Origin: Rhizophagus irregularis
Taxonomy: Eukaryota > Glomeromycota > Glomeromycetes > Glomerales > Glomeraceae
Direction: 5' to 3'
DNA length: 64,000 nucleotides
NCBI RefSeq assembly: GCF_026210795.1
Contig: NC_089451.1
Span: 2,340,001 to 2,404,000 of the forward strand
Shown: in pieces, positions 25,461 through 36,734 of the stretch
Position numbering within the stretch: the stretch's first letter is position 1
Layout: each line of letters opens with the position of its first letter
Made by a program: the position numbers and the translations under genes
The notes under the pieces: generated by a model
The model's database searches: none
Told to the model about the DNA's origin: nothing
The model's input: the letters and a program-made list of their open reading frames with translations, nothing else

Positions 25461-25519
25461 CATATGGGCGTATTTGGCTCACTTGATGATCAGAATGTCA
25501 AGCCAAATCCGCCCATATG
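25461..25519. repeat. Hairpin-forming inverted repeat
   Basis: A 19-nt arm at 25461-25479 (CATATGGGCGTATTTGGCT) is repeated inverted at 25501-25519 with a single mismatch, leaving a 21-nt loop. A second inverted pair based on AATCCCGACAAGTCA and TGACTTGTC/CGGGATTTT follows at 25610-25735. It may be the end of a small inverted-repeat transposon or a binding site. Unknown. Confidence 0.7.
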
Positions 25520-25739
25520 AGAACAGTATGTTGCTTCAACAAATCCAAATCGGTATCCGATCAAAATCTCGACAGTCACTTGCATGACTAACAATCCAAA
25601 ATCTTGGCAATCCAAAATCCCGACAAGTCATTATATCGACAATTTTGTGATGTGTGTTCTAATAAAATAATTTGTTGCAATATGTAATATTTAGTTTAAA
25701 TGTTATAATTTTGTCGGGATTTTGACTTGTCAGGATTTT

Positions 25740-26641
25740 CAAATGATTTTCAAGATTTCGTACCAAAACCATTTATATTTTAAATATTGTACTTTTCAAC
25801 GAGAATTTGTCACAGTAACAATTACTTTGGAGTGGTGGATTGATTTTACGGGGTCTAGAGGATAATTTCTCACCTAAAATATTAATAATTGTTTTGAGTG
25901 AAAGTTCTGATGACGCTATTTTATCTTTGAAATCCATACTCGTTGCGTTTGAATTGTAAGAATGTCCAGTTTGAATCAAAATTCAATAGCGCTAACGATT
26001 AAATTTCTTTAAATTTATGTACATATATTCTAAAGATTAAACTATACAGTATGTTTAGACGTTAGTGATTAAATCTATAAAAATAAATTTAAATTCCAAC
26101 CACGTATCAGGAAAGTATTTCAATTCTAATCCTCTTAAGGGTATAGCATGTGCAGCTTTTAAAATAAGATTTTGGAAAAAATTTCTGTTTCATGAACTAA
26201 AAAAAAAAATTATTTTATAACATTGAAAATTTATATATATATGATTACGCATGTGCGTAGCAACGTACCCTCCTATATTATGTTATATGTAAAAGTCAAA
26301 ATTAGTATTCTAAACCCTTTTATTCTGATGTGTAAAGTTGTAGAGCAGGAAAAATACGCATAGGACGTAACTTTAAAGGTTCTATAGTAAGTATAAGGCG
26401 TTTATTCAAAAAAAAAAATGAAGTTCATGATATCACGTGATCATAAATGATCGGTATTTAAATAATAATTTCCAGTGCCCCTGCGTATTTTCCATATTTT
26501 GTATGTTTATACTTTATATACCTTTTTTTTTATTAATACTGTAAATATGTCAAAGTAAAATCAGTATTCAGAATTTATAGATTAATTTTTTTTTTTATTA
26601 TTAAATAATATATATTTACAAAATTATATTTCTATAAATTT
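25740..26641. other. Intergenic downstream of the BCS1-like gene
   Basis: No gene recognised. A short minus-strand frame at 25773-25979 is not supported by any motif. Poly-T/A tracts at 26585-26600 lie just beyond the stop codon of the BCS1-like gene. Confidence 0.4.
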
Positions 26642-28570
26642 TTATGCAATTTGCGGTGTGACTGTTAATGTTTCTATTGTTTCAAAATATTTTATCTTGT
26701 CGTTTTCAACTTCTAATTCTACATCTGTATTACTATCGCTATCTTCTTCATTTAAATTGTTTATATTTGCCTCATTTATGATTTCTTCTCCTATCTTATC
26801 CTCTTTATTTTCTTCTTTATTTTCATCTTTAACACCCTCCTTAATTTTATTAACATCCTCTTTCTTAATTTCATCTTTAACATCCTCTTTTTTATCCTTA
26901 TTTTCATCCTTAACTTCCTCATTCTCACTTTTAACATCTTCTTTCTTATCCTTATTTTCATCCTTAACTTCTTCCGATTTTGTTTCATTCATTTCCGTTA
27001 AATTAGAAGATGCTGCATCTTCAGATTTTACGTCAATGTATTTTGCGACTAATTCATAAATCTTTTGTGGGATAAGATCAATTTCACTGCGATATAAGAT
27101 CATGGTCATCATAACTTCACAAGGAGGTAATAATTTTTCAGGAATTTTTTCAAGAATATCTTGAGGAAATTCAGCTTCAGGATTTTCAATGACACTCCTA
27201 TACATTTTTTTAATTTGATAGTGAGTGCAATAACCAAGATTAAGTTGCACGTCCATACGACCAGGACGAATACAAGCAGGATCAAGATGTTCAACATGAT
27301 TTGTTGTCATGATAATTATATTTCCTTCAGCTAAAATATGACCATCCAAACATCCCAAAAAAGTTGATAAACTAAAATCAGCAAATTTATCAATTTTAGC
27401 TTTATTATCATCTGGTTTACCATCTGTTTTACCATCTTTTTTATCGGAAGATTCAACTAAAGATGATAATGAGAAGTTTGATGAAACAGAATCATTTGTA
27501 CGCCTATGAAGAACTTTTGATTGTGTGTCAACATCTTCAAGTACAATAATTTGATTTCCTGGAACATCACTAAATGCAGCACTTAATTCAGTATCATCCT
27601 TAATATTTTTAAGATTTAAATAATAAATATCACGAGATAATTGGGAAGAAATGGCATTTATTAAACTAGTTTTTCCAGTTCCTGGTTTACCATATAATAA
27701 AATACCACGTCTATAAGGCATTCCAATTCTTTCATAAAAACTTTTATCATTCACAAATGTTTCCAATTCTTTTTTCAATAATTTTTCATGTGATTCATCT
27801 AATGCAACACTTTCTAATCCACGAGAAGAAGATAATGTTTGAACAAAATTCCAATAATCTTCACATCTTTCATACCTTGAACGTACTTTTGATTTTTTCT
27901 GAATTTCTAAATAAGATCTTACAATTTCATTTAAAAATTCACTCATAGCATCAACACTTGCTTCATTTGATTCTTCAGTGGTTGTTAAATAAATTGAAGG
28001 TTTCAATTGTTGTTTACTTTTTGATCTTCGACCAATACCATCATCATCATCATCATCTTGTCCGGGAATTTGATATGTAACATCATATTTTTTTTCTTTA
28101 TATTCAATTGTAATTTTTTGATTTTTTTCTGGAAGAATATTAAAATTTGGAGGAGCGCAATCATCTTCATCATCATCATCATCATAGATCGAATTTACAG
28201 GTTGAATAACAAATGAACCATCATTTAATTTTTTTGTTTGTTGAGAAATTAACCAAGATAAAGCTTCATAAAATACACTTGTATAAGAGTAACCATATTT
28301 TCCTTGAGTACAATGTTCAATTTGAATTGTAATAGTTTTTTTATTTCCCCATGGAGTTCCTGTAACAGAAATAAATTGAAACAAAGCAGGAATTGAAGTG
28401 GAAATTGCGCATGCCACAACACTAGTTATAAACATATCAACCGCGATAATTCCAGTCAAATAAAATTCTAATTTTGATGGTAGATATGCCAAAAGAATTG
28501 TATTCAATTGTGCTTGAGTAAATAAATTAGTTAAAGGTTGAAAAATTTGGGAGTAATTAATTTTAGACAT
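26642..28570 (-). CDS. BCS1-like AAA ATPase (intronless, 642 aa)
   Basis: A single open exon. After about 35 residues comes a hydrophobic segment (about 40-66), then a BCS1-N-type region containing GTPWGNKKTITIQIEH. A classic AAA core follows: Walker A GKPGTGKT at 294-301, Walker B IIVLEDVD at 341-348, sensor-1 region IIIMTTNHVEHLDP at about 418-430, and RPGRMD at 435-440 with the expected arginine finger. BCS1 proper is a mitochondrial inner-membrane translocase that inserts the Rieske protein into complex III. This copy departs from it by acidic runs (Asp tracts at 130-137 and 172-177, from GAT microsatellites), a Lys/Asp-rich insert near 376-392 and a long charged C-tail (about 533-600) with repeated EVKDENKDKKEDVK. 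It is therefore more likely a diverged family member than the housekeeping chaperone, and its substrate is unknown. The ATG at 28570 fits the family N-terminus. Confidence 0.9.
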   Translation of the reverse strand: MSKINYSQIFQPLTNLFTQAQLNTILLAYLPSKLEFYLTGIIAVDMFITSVVACAISTSIPALFQFISVTGTPWGNKKTITIQIEHCTQGKYGYSYTSVFYEALSWLISQQTKKLNDGSFVIQPVNSIYDDDDDEDDCAPPNFNILPEKNQKITIEYKEKKYDVTYQIPGQDDDDDDGIGRRSKSKQQLKPSIYLTTTEESNEASVDAMSEFLNEIVRSYLEIQKKSKVRSRYERCEDYWNFVQTLSSSRGLESVALDESHEKLLKKELETFVNDKSFYERIGMPYRRGILLYGKPGTGKTSLINAISSQLSRDIYYLNLKNIKDDTELSAAFSDVPGNQIIVLEDVDTQSKVLHRRTNDSVSSNFSLSSLVESSDKKDGKTDGKPDDNKAKIDKFADFSLSTFLGCLDGHILAEGNIIIMTTNHVEHLDPACIRPGRMDVQLNLGYCTHYQIKKMYRSVIENPEAEFPQDILEKIPEKLLPPCEVMMTMILYRSEIDLIPQKIYELVAKYIDVKSEDAASSNLTEMNETKSEEVKDENKDKKEDVKSENEEVKDENKDKKEDVKDEIKKEDVNKIKEGVKDENKEENKEDKIGEEIINEANINNLNEEDSDSNTDVELEVENDKIKYFETIETLTVTPQIA

Positions 28571-29890
28571 GATTGATTTAATTTAAAAAAAAAAGAAAAG
28601 AATAAAAAAAATTGGTAATTGATTGTTATAAAAATTTTTTTTATAAAAAAAATTTTAGAAATTTTTTAACTTTTTAATGATTTAATATTTATATTTTATT
28701 TTTTATGTTTTCAAATCAAAATTTTATTTTTTTAAAAAAAAGTGTGGAGATAAGCGATGTATATATGTGTGTTTGTATGTTTATATATATATATTTTTTC
28801 TTTTATAAAAAAATATTCAAGTTGAACGATCAAATTGAATGATCAATTTTTGAATGATCTGTAAGTGAAGAAATTCTTTCCTTCAATTTATAAGTTTCTT
28901 TAACTTCCGCAGTCCATCTTACAAAAACAACAAATACCTAGATAGACTCCGGATGACAAAGGTAGTACTTGTCGAAAATCTTTATATCCTTCATATGTAA
29001 TTGATTGACACTCATGATATCATTTGTCACTGCGGCTTTTGAGAGTGGCGCATTTCTAGCCACAATTTCATTCCAAGTCGAACGGTAAAAAAGATAGTCT
29101 TACCATATTTATCAATTACTTTACTACGGATATGCATAAATGAATATTTAATAATATTAACTATAACTATTGTTCAAAAAAACCCCCTTATGGATACCTA
29201 AAAAGTTTAAGCTTTGTGTAAACTTTTGTATTACAATAAATAAAATTTCCATAATTCCGATAATTCCGATGATGTTCTGAACAACCTTTTTTGATGTGAC
29301 TAAACTGGAGTCAGTAGAAAATAATATACGTCATGTCACATTTTCGGAATTTTAAATAAAATTAAGAAGCTTCGATCGGATATTGAAAAAAAAGGCTGCA
29401 TGGATGTTATTAGCTTGGCCATATTTGGGAAAGAACATTTTGACAGTTGTGACAATTATACAAAGTACGACAAATGACAGATGGCAAATGGACTACGCCA
29501 TTTGAAATTAATTCTGGGACATTCCGGATTTTTTTTGTTTCTTTCAATTAAAAATCTTCAACCAATCAAAATAAACAACTAATGATTATTAGGCGAAGGC
29601 TTTACATAAGAGATGTGAGTACAAATATTAAAATGGAAACACTCCGTGATAAAAAATAAATCCGAAATCGAATCTCATCTGTATAAACAAATTTTTTTTT
29701 TTTTATTTTCTTCGTAAAGAAATTGTAATTTTTAAAATAATTTTTTATAATAGTACTATCCTATCCCTATATGAATAATATGAAAATATTCTTTCATATT
29801 CAAAGTTCAAACAGAAACTTTTTACAAACCAATCTGTTATTAAAAAAAAAAAATTTCGATTTCTTCAGATACATTATTGAATGCCAAAAA
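28571..29890. other. Intergenic upstream of the BCS1-like gene
   Basis: AT-rich, with a short less AT-rich patch at 28890-29100 that I cannot identify. No gene seen. Confidence 0.4.
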
Positions 29891-29891
29891 A

Positions 29892-30050
29892 AAAATTTTT
29901 AAATAATCTAAAACGGTAAACCTCTTTAACTAATTAGGGTTGGATCACTAGTCGATTAAAGTAATAACAAAAAAAAAAATTTTTTTAAATAATCTAAAAC
30001 GGTAAACCTCCTTAACTAATTAGGGTTGGATCGGTTAAAGACCGATTATA
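29892..30050 (+). repeat. Two-copy ~88-bp tandem repeat
   Basis: AAATAATCTAAAACGGTAAA followed by CCTC.TTAACTAATTAGGG appears twice, about 88 bp apart, with poly-A between the copies. Non-coding. Confidence 0.8.
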
Positions 30051-32147
30051 TAAAATTTTTTCATTTAATAAAAAGTTGACAAAATTACATATTATTAGTC
30101 AAATTTTCGTATTGAAATGTTTTATTTTTGTAATATTAAAAAAGTTTAAAATACGAGAAATAAAAATTTTTTTTTTTCGTACATGCAATTATTTTGTGTC
30201 ACATGATCAGCATCAATTTGTTTCTTTTCTTCTTTTCAATAAAAGATTACAATAAAACAAAATAAATGATGCGACCTGCTGATCATACCGCTGTTATTCA
30301 TGCATATTGTCATTTGTGATCATCATATTAATACTTTGAACTCTTTCATTTTTTCGTTATTCAATTACATTTAAAACTCCTTCATAAATTATCCTTTCAT
30401 TATTTTACTCATCTCATTTTTTTTTTCAAATAATCTCTTTATTGAATACCCGTCCTTATGTAGATATAAATCATACAACTTAATCGCCCAAGTTGGTATT
30501 TATATTAAAAGGTGTTCCTGAAGCCTTGAGCTTCTAACTGTTTGAGTTCTTTCACTTTATCCACGTGGAAAAAAAATTCTTCGCTTCGCAAATTTAAAAT
30601 GTGAATCAAATTTACATTTATTTTAAAGATTATATTTGATTTTTTAAATAACAAATCTACATAAACATATTTCATACATAAAATTCATGTTAACATGATT
30701 GTTCTGAAATTGATTTTGATTATAAAAACCATTTTTAAAAAATTCTATACACAGTATTTTAGTGAATTTAATAATTTTAATAATGATTTTAATAATGTTA
30801 TTAATGTAAATATAATTATTAATATTAAATAAATTAAGTAATATCATAATAATATATACATATTCAGTATGGTCAGTATGTATGGTATACCGTACACAAT
30901 ATAGTTGATATTTTTATATGACGTAATAATTTTGTATTATGATAGTCCTCAACATTTTTACAAAATTTTTGGCTGATCTATGATTTTAGTCATCCAATTA
31001 GATTATGTATCATTAACTGAATAAATAATAAATTATGATTTTAAAATTTCTTTTAACATTTTTTATTTTATAACGAAAAAAAAAATTTTAACTAAATTAC
31101 TAAAAAAATAAAAATAAAAATCAACGTGATTAGTTTTTGCTATCGCATGGTTCACGTTAATCGGTTAATTAAAATTTTTAGTGTAACCGATCAAAAATCA
31201 CGATCAATCAATTGTTGCTTGAGCCATACGATATGATCTGTGTGCTTAGTCGACACAATCTTATTTTCTGTGTAACTACGAATATATAATCTTTCTCCTT
31301 ATCCAGTTATTAAATATATGTATCCTCTAAACTTCTTAGTTTGTAATTCTTTTTCTTTGTAACTTATCAGAACTTATCCAATTATTATAAACTAGGAAAC
31401 GTAAATTATGAGTCTTATGTAGGTAAAGTGATGAATTGCGTAGAATAATTGACAATTCTAGTCGGAAAATTCTGAATATTTTGATTAAGATTAATCAGGT
31501 GATACCATATTAAAGCATATTATTGTAATATCAAATTTGATAATTTATATTTAATAAAATACGTATATAAATAAGTAAATATATATGTAATGTATATACT
31601 ATATATGTACAATATTTAATTTCTTAAACTTAATTTTTTATTTTAATAAAACATATATGAATATTCTACGTTAAAAATTTTATATTGAAAGAAATTTTGT
31701 AACGTTTACTTATATTTTAACCATATATAAAAAAACATATTTAAAGAAGTAATTTCTAGCATAATTTTTTCTTATTAAACAATTTAATCTTAATAATAAA
31801 TTAATAATTATATCTCTTTTAAAATCTTTTTGAAAATAAAGAGAATTTATTATATATATCATTATCTAGTATAAAAATAAAAATATTGACTACATAATAG
31901 AAAAATAATATATAATAATTTTAATGAGAAAAGACGAACCAATTTTATTTGTTCATTAGGTTAGGGTTAAGGTTAGGTTAAATTATTTTCATTTAAATAT
32001 CATTTTTAATAATGAAAATTTTATGTTTGCGTGAAATTATTTAGAAATGTTTTTTTTTTTGTTATTAAAATATTAAAATTTCAGAAACTAGAAAAAAAAA
32101 TTATAATAATAAATTGTATAAATTACTATTAATTTTTTTCTTTTGAA
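30051..32147. other. Gene-free AT-rich stretch
   Basis: No coding sequence recognised. At 31951-31980 there is a short run of TTAGGTTAGGG-like words, too short and irregular to call a telomeric tract. Confidence 0.4.
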
Positions 32148-32363
32148 ATGAGTATATTAAAAATAATTCATTATTCCTCCAAAAAATTAATTTGTCGTGA
32201 AGGACGTAACCTAAAACCCATTGCTGAAAAAACTGATTCAAATATATCAACATATCCAATAAGTCAAATTGGAATTATAACGATGTCAATTTATAATGAT
32301 AAAATTAATGAAATAACAAATTATTTCATAAAATATTTGAAATTCAACAATAAGTTATGGTAA
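32148..32363 (+). pseudogene. KH-domain fragment (71 aa), degenerate
   Basis: Residues 14-32 (LICREGRNLKPIAEKTDSN) match the KH core of the two genes downstream. However, the first Gly of the RNA-binding GxxG loop is Cys here (C16-R-E-G19), and nothing after the KH segment is recognisable. It is the first of three same-strand KH units within 3.2 kb. It is either a truncated duplicate or a very small protein; loss of the loop glycine and of the C-terminal part favours a dead copy. Confidence 0.6.
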
Positions 32364-33031
32364 AATCATCATGATACTGTATATTAATTATTAAATGATA
32401 CTGTATATTGAATATGAAAAAAAAGTATGACCGATGTTACGATGTTTAAATATGTTTTAACGCAGAACGAAATGAGGAGATTATCACGTGTATGATACGC
32501 ATGATAATCCTTATGTTTTGGTAAACAAAGACAAAAAATTCAAAAGTTATTGTCCGATGATCCGGAAAACAGTGTCCGATCATCCCTATTTTTTATGGTT
32601 TTTGTTCACTTATAAGTAAAACATATAATAACATTATTTTATATGCGCAGAAAGAGAATTAATATTTATCTTCTTGAAAGCATAAAAGGTAATTAATTAT
32701 GTTTATTTATAGAACTTTTGTTATTCAACCGTCATTGAAATCTTATCGCTATTGTTATTCAACTGTCATTGAAAACTTATTGCTTTTGTTAAAAAAAAAA
32801 TGTCCTTGTTGAAAAAATAGGAAAAAATATAATAAAATTTATATTTAATAAAAAATTTGCTTTTGTTTGTAAACTCCTTTTATTCGTTAAAAAGGAAAAT
32901 TTGATGATAGCTTCGAAGTTATAAATAATCCCCCTTGGCGTTCATATTGTTCAAACAAAAAAAAATATTTTTTCCTAAAAATAATAATAATAATAATAAA
33001 CAATAAATCATTTCACATATTCTCCTCAAAG
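32364..33031. other. Spacer between KH units
   Basis: AT-rich. A 16-bp word, GTTATTCAACYGTCATTG, occurs twice at 32720-32780. Otherwise nothing apart from the leader of the next gene with its (AAT)n run at 32983-33000. Confidence 0.4.
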
Positions 33032-33466
33032 ATGGAAAACCAAAGCCCCTTTAAGGTTTATACCGCTATTGAAACTACCAACCTTGTTGATATTGGTAAA
33101 TTAATTGGTCATAAAGGATGTAACCTAAAGCCCATTGCTACGAGAACTGGTACAAATATTCATGTGGACAAAAAAGAAAATGAAGAGCTAGTAATAATTA
33201 AAATTCAAGTTAAAGTAGAAAATGATTCATCTGACAAGAGGATTAAGGAAGCAAGTTATCAAATGATGCAATTAGTAGAAGATCTTACAAAAAAAGAAGA
33301 AAAAAAAGTTAGATTTTCGGATGACGATAATCATCAACATGTACCACCAAGAACACCACCAAGAAATCAGAGAGATTTTGATTCGAAGGAAAGAAGAAAT
33401 AATTTTAATCAAGAAACCTCGTATGCAACAAATTCACGACAAGTAAGATATTTTAACAATATATAA
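33032..33466 (+). CDS. KH-domain RNA-binding protein (144 aa)
   Basis: A single exon. One KH-type core at about 22-75 includes IGKLIGHKG with an intact GxxG loop (G26-H-K-G29) and then NLKPIATRTGTNIHV. This is the pattern used by KH domains to hold single-stranded RNA or DNA. The C-terminal third is charged and low complexity, with a Pro/Arg stretch (PPRTPPRNQRD). It is much shorter than typical multi-KH proteins. Tandem with a KH fragment upstream and a larger KH protein downstream, probably by local duplication. The function is inferred from the fold only. The start is supported by the in-frame ATG after the AT-rich leader and by alignment with the neighbour. Confidence 0.75.
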   Translation: MENQSPFKVYTAIETTNLVDIGKLIGHKGCNLKPIATRTGTNIHVDKKENEELVIIKIQVKVENDSSDKRIKEASYQMMQLVEDLTKKEEKKVRFSDDDNHQHVPPRTPPRNQRDFDSKERRNNFNQETSYATNSRQVRYFNNI

Positions 33467-34069
33467 ATTTGTTAATATTTTTTTTTTTATTTGATAATTA
33501 AAATATTTTTTTGTCATTTTTCCGATTAATATTTAGCCACGAAACAGATATTACGATTAAATACAAAATACAAATTATCATTTATATATATATACAGTAT
33601 ATATATATTTTTTTTATTCATTTATTCATTTATATATATATATTATTTTTTTTAAAATTATAAATTTTTTTTTATCATATATGTATAATTTATCCAATTA
33701 TAAAAAATTAGAAGATTAGTTATAGAATTAGGGCTGCCTTTAACAAATGTTTTCGTTTAACATACTCCTTCCCCCCTTTTTTTGCCTTCCCAAATATTCT
33801 CATGTTAAATTGTTTTTTTAATGTAATAACAATAAATAAAATATCTCCTTGGTCTTCTAAAATATAAATTTAAATAAATGTCTAGTAATTGTTGACGATC
33901 TCATGACGTAAGCTTGAACTTCTGGTTAATTTATTGTGCCGAAAGGCTTTTGGGGTCATGAGGTGTTACACGCGTTTTGTTTACGAATATGGAAATTAAT
34001 TTCTTTATAAAAAAATCTTAAAAATATTCTTTCTCTCACACTTTCAACTCTTTCATTAAAAAAAAAAAA
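33467..34069. other. Spacer between KH genes
   Basis: AT-rich with TATATA tracts at 33580-33650. No gene seen. The end holds the A-rich leader of the next gene. Confidence 0.4.
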
Positions 34070-35260
34070 ATGCAAAACTCCGAATATACAAAAAATTTAT
34101 CTATTCCAATTCCTCAAAATATTTTAATTGGTAAATTAATTGGTCGTGAAGGACGTAATATAAAACCCATTGCAGAAAGAACTGGTACACACATTTACGT
34201 TGATACAAATAAAATTCCAGCACAAATTAAAATTTATGTTAACAATAAAAAAGAAATTCCTCCATTTGAAAATAGAATTAATGATGCAAGTAGTCAATTA
34301 AATGATTTGTTAAACAAAATTTCTCAACAAGAAAATAAAAAAGTTGATAAAATTAAAAAGAAAAAAGAACTTTCTTTATTTGAGAATAGAATTAATGATG
34401 CAAGTAATCAATTAAACGATTCAACAAAACAAATTTCTAAACAAGAAAATAAAAAAATTGATAAAATTAAAAAGAAAAAAGAAATTTCTTTATTTGAGAA
34501 TAGAATTAATGATGCAAGTAATCAATTAAACGATTCAACAAAACAAATTTCTAAACAAGAAAATAAAAAAATTGATAAAATTAACAAGAAAAAAGAAATT
34601 TTTTTATTTGAGAATAGAATTAATGATGCAAGTAATCGATTAAACGATTCGACAAAACAAATTTCCAAACAAGGAATTGATAATATTAACAAGAAAAAAG
34701 AAGTTCTTCTATTTGAGAATAGAATTGGTCAATTAAACGATTTGATAAACGGATTTCCTAAACAAAAAAATAAAAAAATTGATAAAGATAAAAAAGGTAA
34801 AAAAAAGGAAAAGAAAAAAAAAGATAAAAAAGTTTTAAAAAAAGTAGAATTTGAAAGACCTTCAAAGGAAGTGGAATTTGAAAGAATTTCAAAGGAAGTA
34901 CAACATAAATCTCAAGAGCTCAAGAAAACTTTGACGAAATTTGTGGATAATAAGGTTGCAAAAGTTGCAGATGTTGCGGTGGTTAATGATGATTTACCAG
35001 AAAAATTTTCAAGATTTTCAAAAAATTTCAAAAGAAAATGTAAAAATAAGCCTAAACATAAGAAAATGCCTGATGGGATGTGTTGGAATGGGGTTGACTG
35101 TAGAAGAAAATTTTGTCAATTTGAACATCCATCTGTTCGTCAATATTATAATCGTTATTTAATATTAAGATACAAGAAAGAAATTTATTCAAGAAAACAT
35201 AAAAGAGATTTTAAAAAAGAATCTAGACTTTACATAAAAAATTATAAAATAGAGGATTAA
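34070..35260 (+). CDS. KH-repeat-CCCH zinc finger protein (396 aa)
   Basis: A single exon. The N-terminal KH core has GKLIGREGRNIKPIAERTGT with GxxG at G25-R-E-G28. It is followed by four to five tandem repeats of about 38 residues (114 bp at DNA level) based on LFENRINDASNQLND and STKQISKQ, separated by Lys-rich KKKK/KIDKI joints. Next comes a Lys-rich block. Near the C-terminus is one CCCH zinc finger: C338-x5-C344-x4-C349-x3-H353. KH plus CCCH points to RNA binding. The repeats look helical and heptad-like and may mediate oligomerisation (inference). Repeats 2 and 3 are nearly identical at DNA level, so the number of units probably varies between strains. I know of no named protein with this order of domains. 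Confidence 0.8.
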   Translation: MQNSEYTKNLSIPIPQNILIGKLIGREGRNIKPIAERTGTHIYVDTNKIPAQIKIYVNNKKEIPPFENRINDASSQLNDLLNKISQQENKKVDKIKKKKELSLFENRINDASNQLNDSTKQISKQENKKIDKIKKKKEISLFENRINDASNQLNDSTKQISKQENKKIDKINKKKEIFLFENRINDASNRLNDSTKQISKQGIDNINKKKEVLLFENRIGQLNDLINGFPKQKNKKIDKDKKGKKKEKKKKDKKVLKKVEFERPSKEVEFERISKEVQHKSQELKKTLTKFVDNKVAKVADVAVVNDDLPEKFSRFSKNFKRKCKNKPKHKKMPDGMCWNGVDCRRKFCQFEHPSVRQYYNRYLILRYKKEIYSRKHKRDFKKESRLYIKNYKIED

Positions 35261-36076
35261 GAAGAAAATTTCAAGATAAAACAATGGTAAGTTACATATT
35301 ATATATTGACTTACGGAGTCGTATTATGTATATATACTAATAATAATAATTACTTAATTCCTTCTCATCTAAATTTGCAGTAGTCGAATACATATTGAAC
35401 TTGAAATTCCCTTTTGTACCTTTTTTTTAGTGAATGGGACAACTCCTATTGTGGTGTCAAATGTATATATTAAATGTCACTTATTTATTATCTTAACTTG
35501 TATTTAAATTGATAAATTTGTAAATAAAGCATATATTATATATCAAATACTTACGTTAAACACGTAGTTAATATCCACTGAACTTTTTAATTCTTTTCAA
35601 AAAGTATCAGAGACTTTAAATTATAGTTATATCACCTCATAGGCTGTTCTCATTTAATATTGCATACCACTCAAGATCATGAATAATTTCTAATTTTATT
35701 TTTTTCAAAAAAAATTAACGTGCTATTTTCATACACAACCAATATTTTATCCTACTGGCGGTCTACCAAAATCGTTTTTTAAATTTTTAACTAAAATTTA
35801 GTATATTAGATTATAAATAAAAGTATAATTATATATTATTGGTTTGATGGGACCGTTCATGCAATTTTATAATAAACCCCCATTATTATTTCATTGGTTG
35901 ATCGACAAGGATTTTGATTGGCTAAATCAAATTTCATAAGTAACAACTTCGTAACGCCAATCTTGGAGATTCACAAAAAAAACTTCAGAAGAAATGATCG
36001 TCTCTTCATATTTCAATCTTGTAACACGTAAGTCTTTAATGTGGCTTAATATGACCCATCGTGATTTACATATAGC
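35261..36076. other. Intergenic, no gene seen
   Basis: 3' flank of the KH/CCCH gene, then AT-rich DNA up to the dispersed element. Confidence 0.4.
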
Positions 36077-36664
36077 ATCTATAAATTAGAAGGGATGGTT
36101 AGCTTTTGCTAAGTACTCAAAAATTTCATCCCGCTATCTGGTAGGTGACGTGAGGCAGTATCCCTCTAAAGTATCGAGTAACATAACGAAGTAGTTCGGA
36201 TCTTCTTCCTATATATTAGTGTCGATATTTTCACCGTCCGTTCCTGAAAACTGCACAATAAAAGGTATAGCTACAAGTATCTGTTTGAAAGAACTTACAA
36301 AAACACAGCTTTAGGTTATTGTGTCCTTTCACTGACATCTCTCCTGGACACACAAAGATTTGTTATCATCCAGAAATTCTGAAAACAGAGAAGGACGTTC
36401 ACAGTAAAACTGTGGCCACGAAGTGCTTCCAGTTCTCTGAATCCAAAAGTCCTCAATGAGAACAAATCAATGCATGAAAGAAGTTGAGGAAGGCACATAA
36501 CTATTCCTGATTGCGGAATAGTAGACCTCAACACTGAGAAGATCTGATCCGTATCTCTCAGCCAGGTCCGTCAGTTAACAGAGTTATCATAGATAGACCT
36601 GCCAGACTCACAAGGTTGCCGTAACTTCCTTGATCATTGCATCCACTTGTTCACCTTCACCAGA
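36077..36664 (+). repeat. Dispersed ~590-bp element, copy 2
   Basis: Near-identical to 4987-5580, same orientation, and again followed by a purine-rich minisatellite. The flanks differ on both sides apart from AACATACCTTT about 25 bp past the end, so the element proper ends near CCTTCACCAGA. High identity against decayed surroundings suggests recent spread or conversion. Confidence 0.85.
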
Positions 36665-36734
36665 AACGAGGGAAATGGTTTAACATACCTTTAATATTGA
36701 AATTTGAAACCCAAGTATTGATTTCGCAAATGCA

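Noticed and set aside
29892-30050. Possible CRISPR-like array
   Set aside because: Only two copies, no spacers, and the host is a eukaryote.
31951-31985. TTAGGG-like words as an interstitial telomere
   Set aside because: Only a few irregular units; the similar stretch at 7340-7480 is even less regular.
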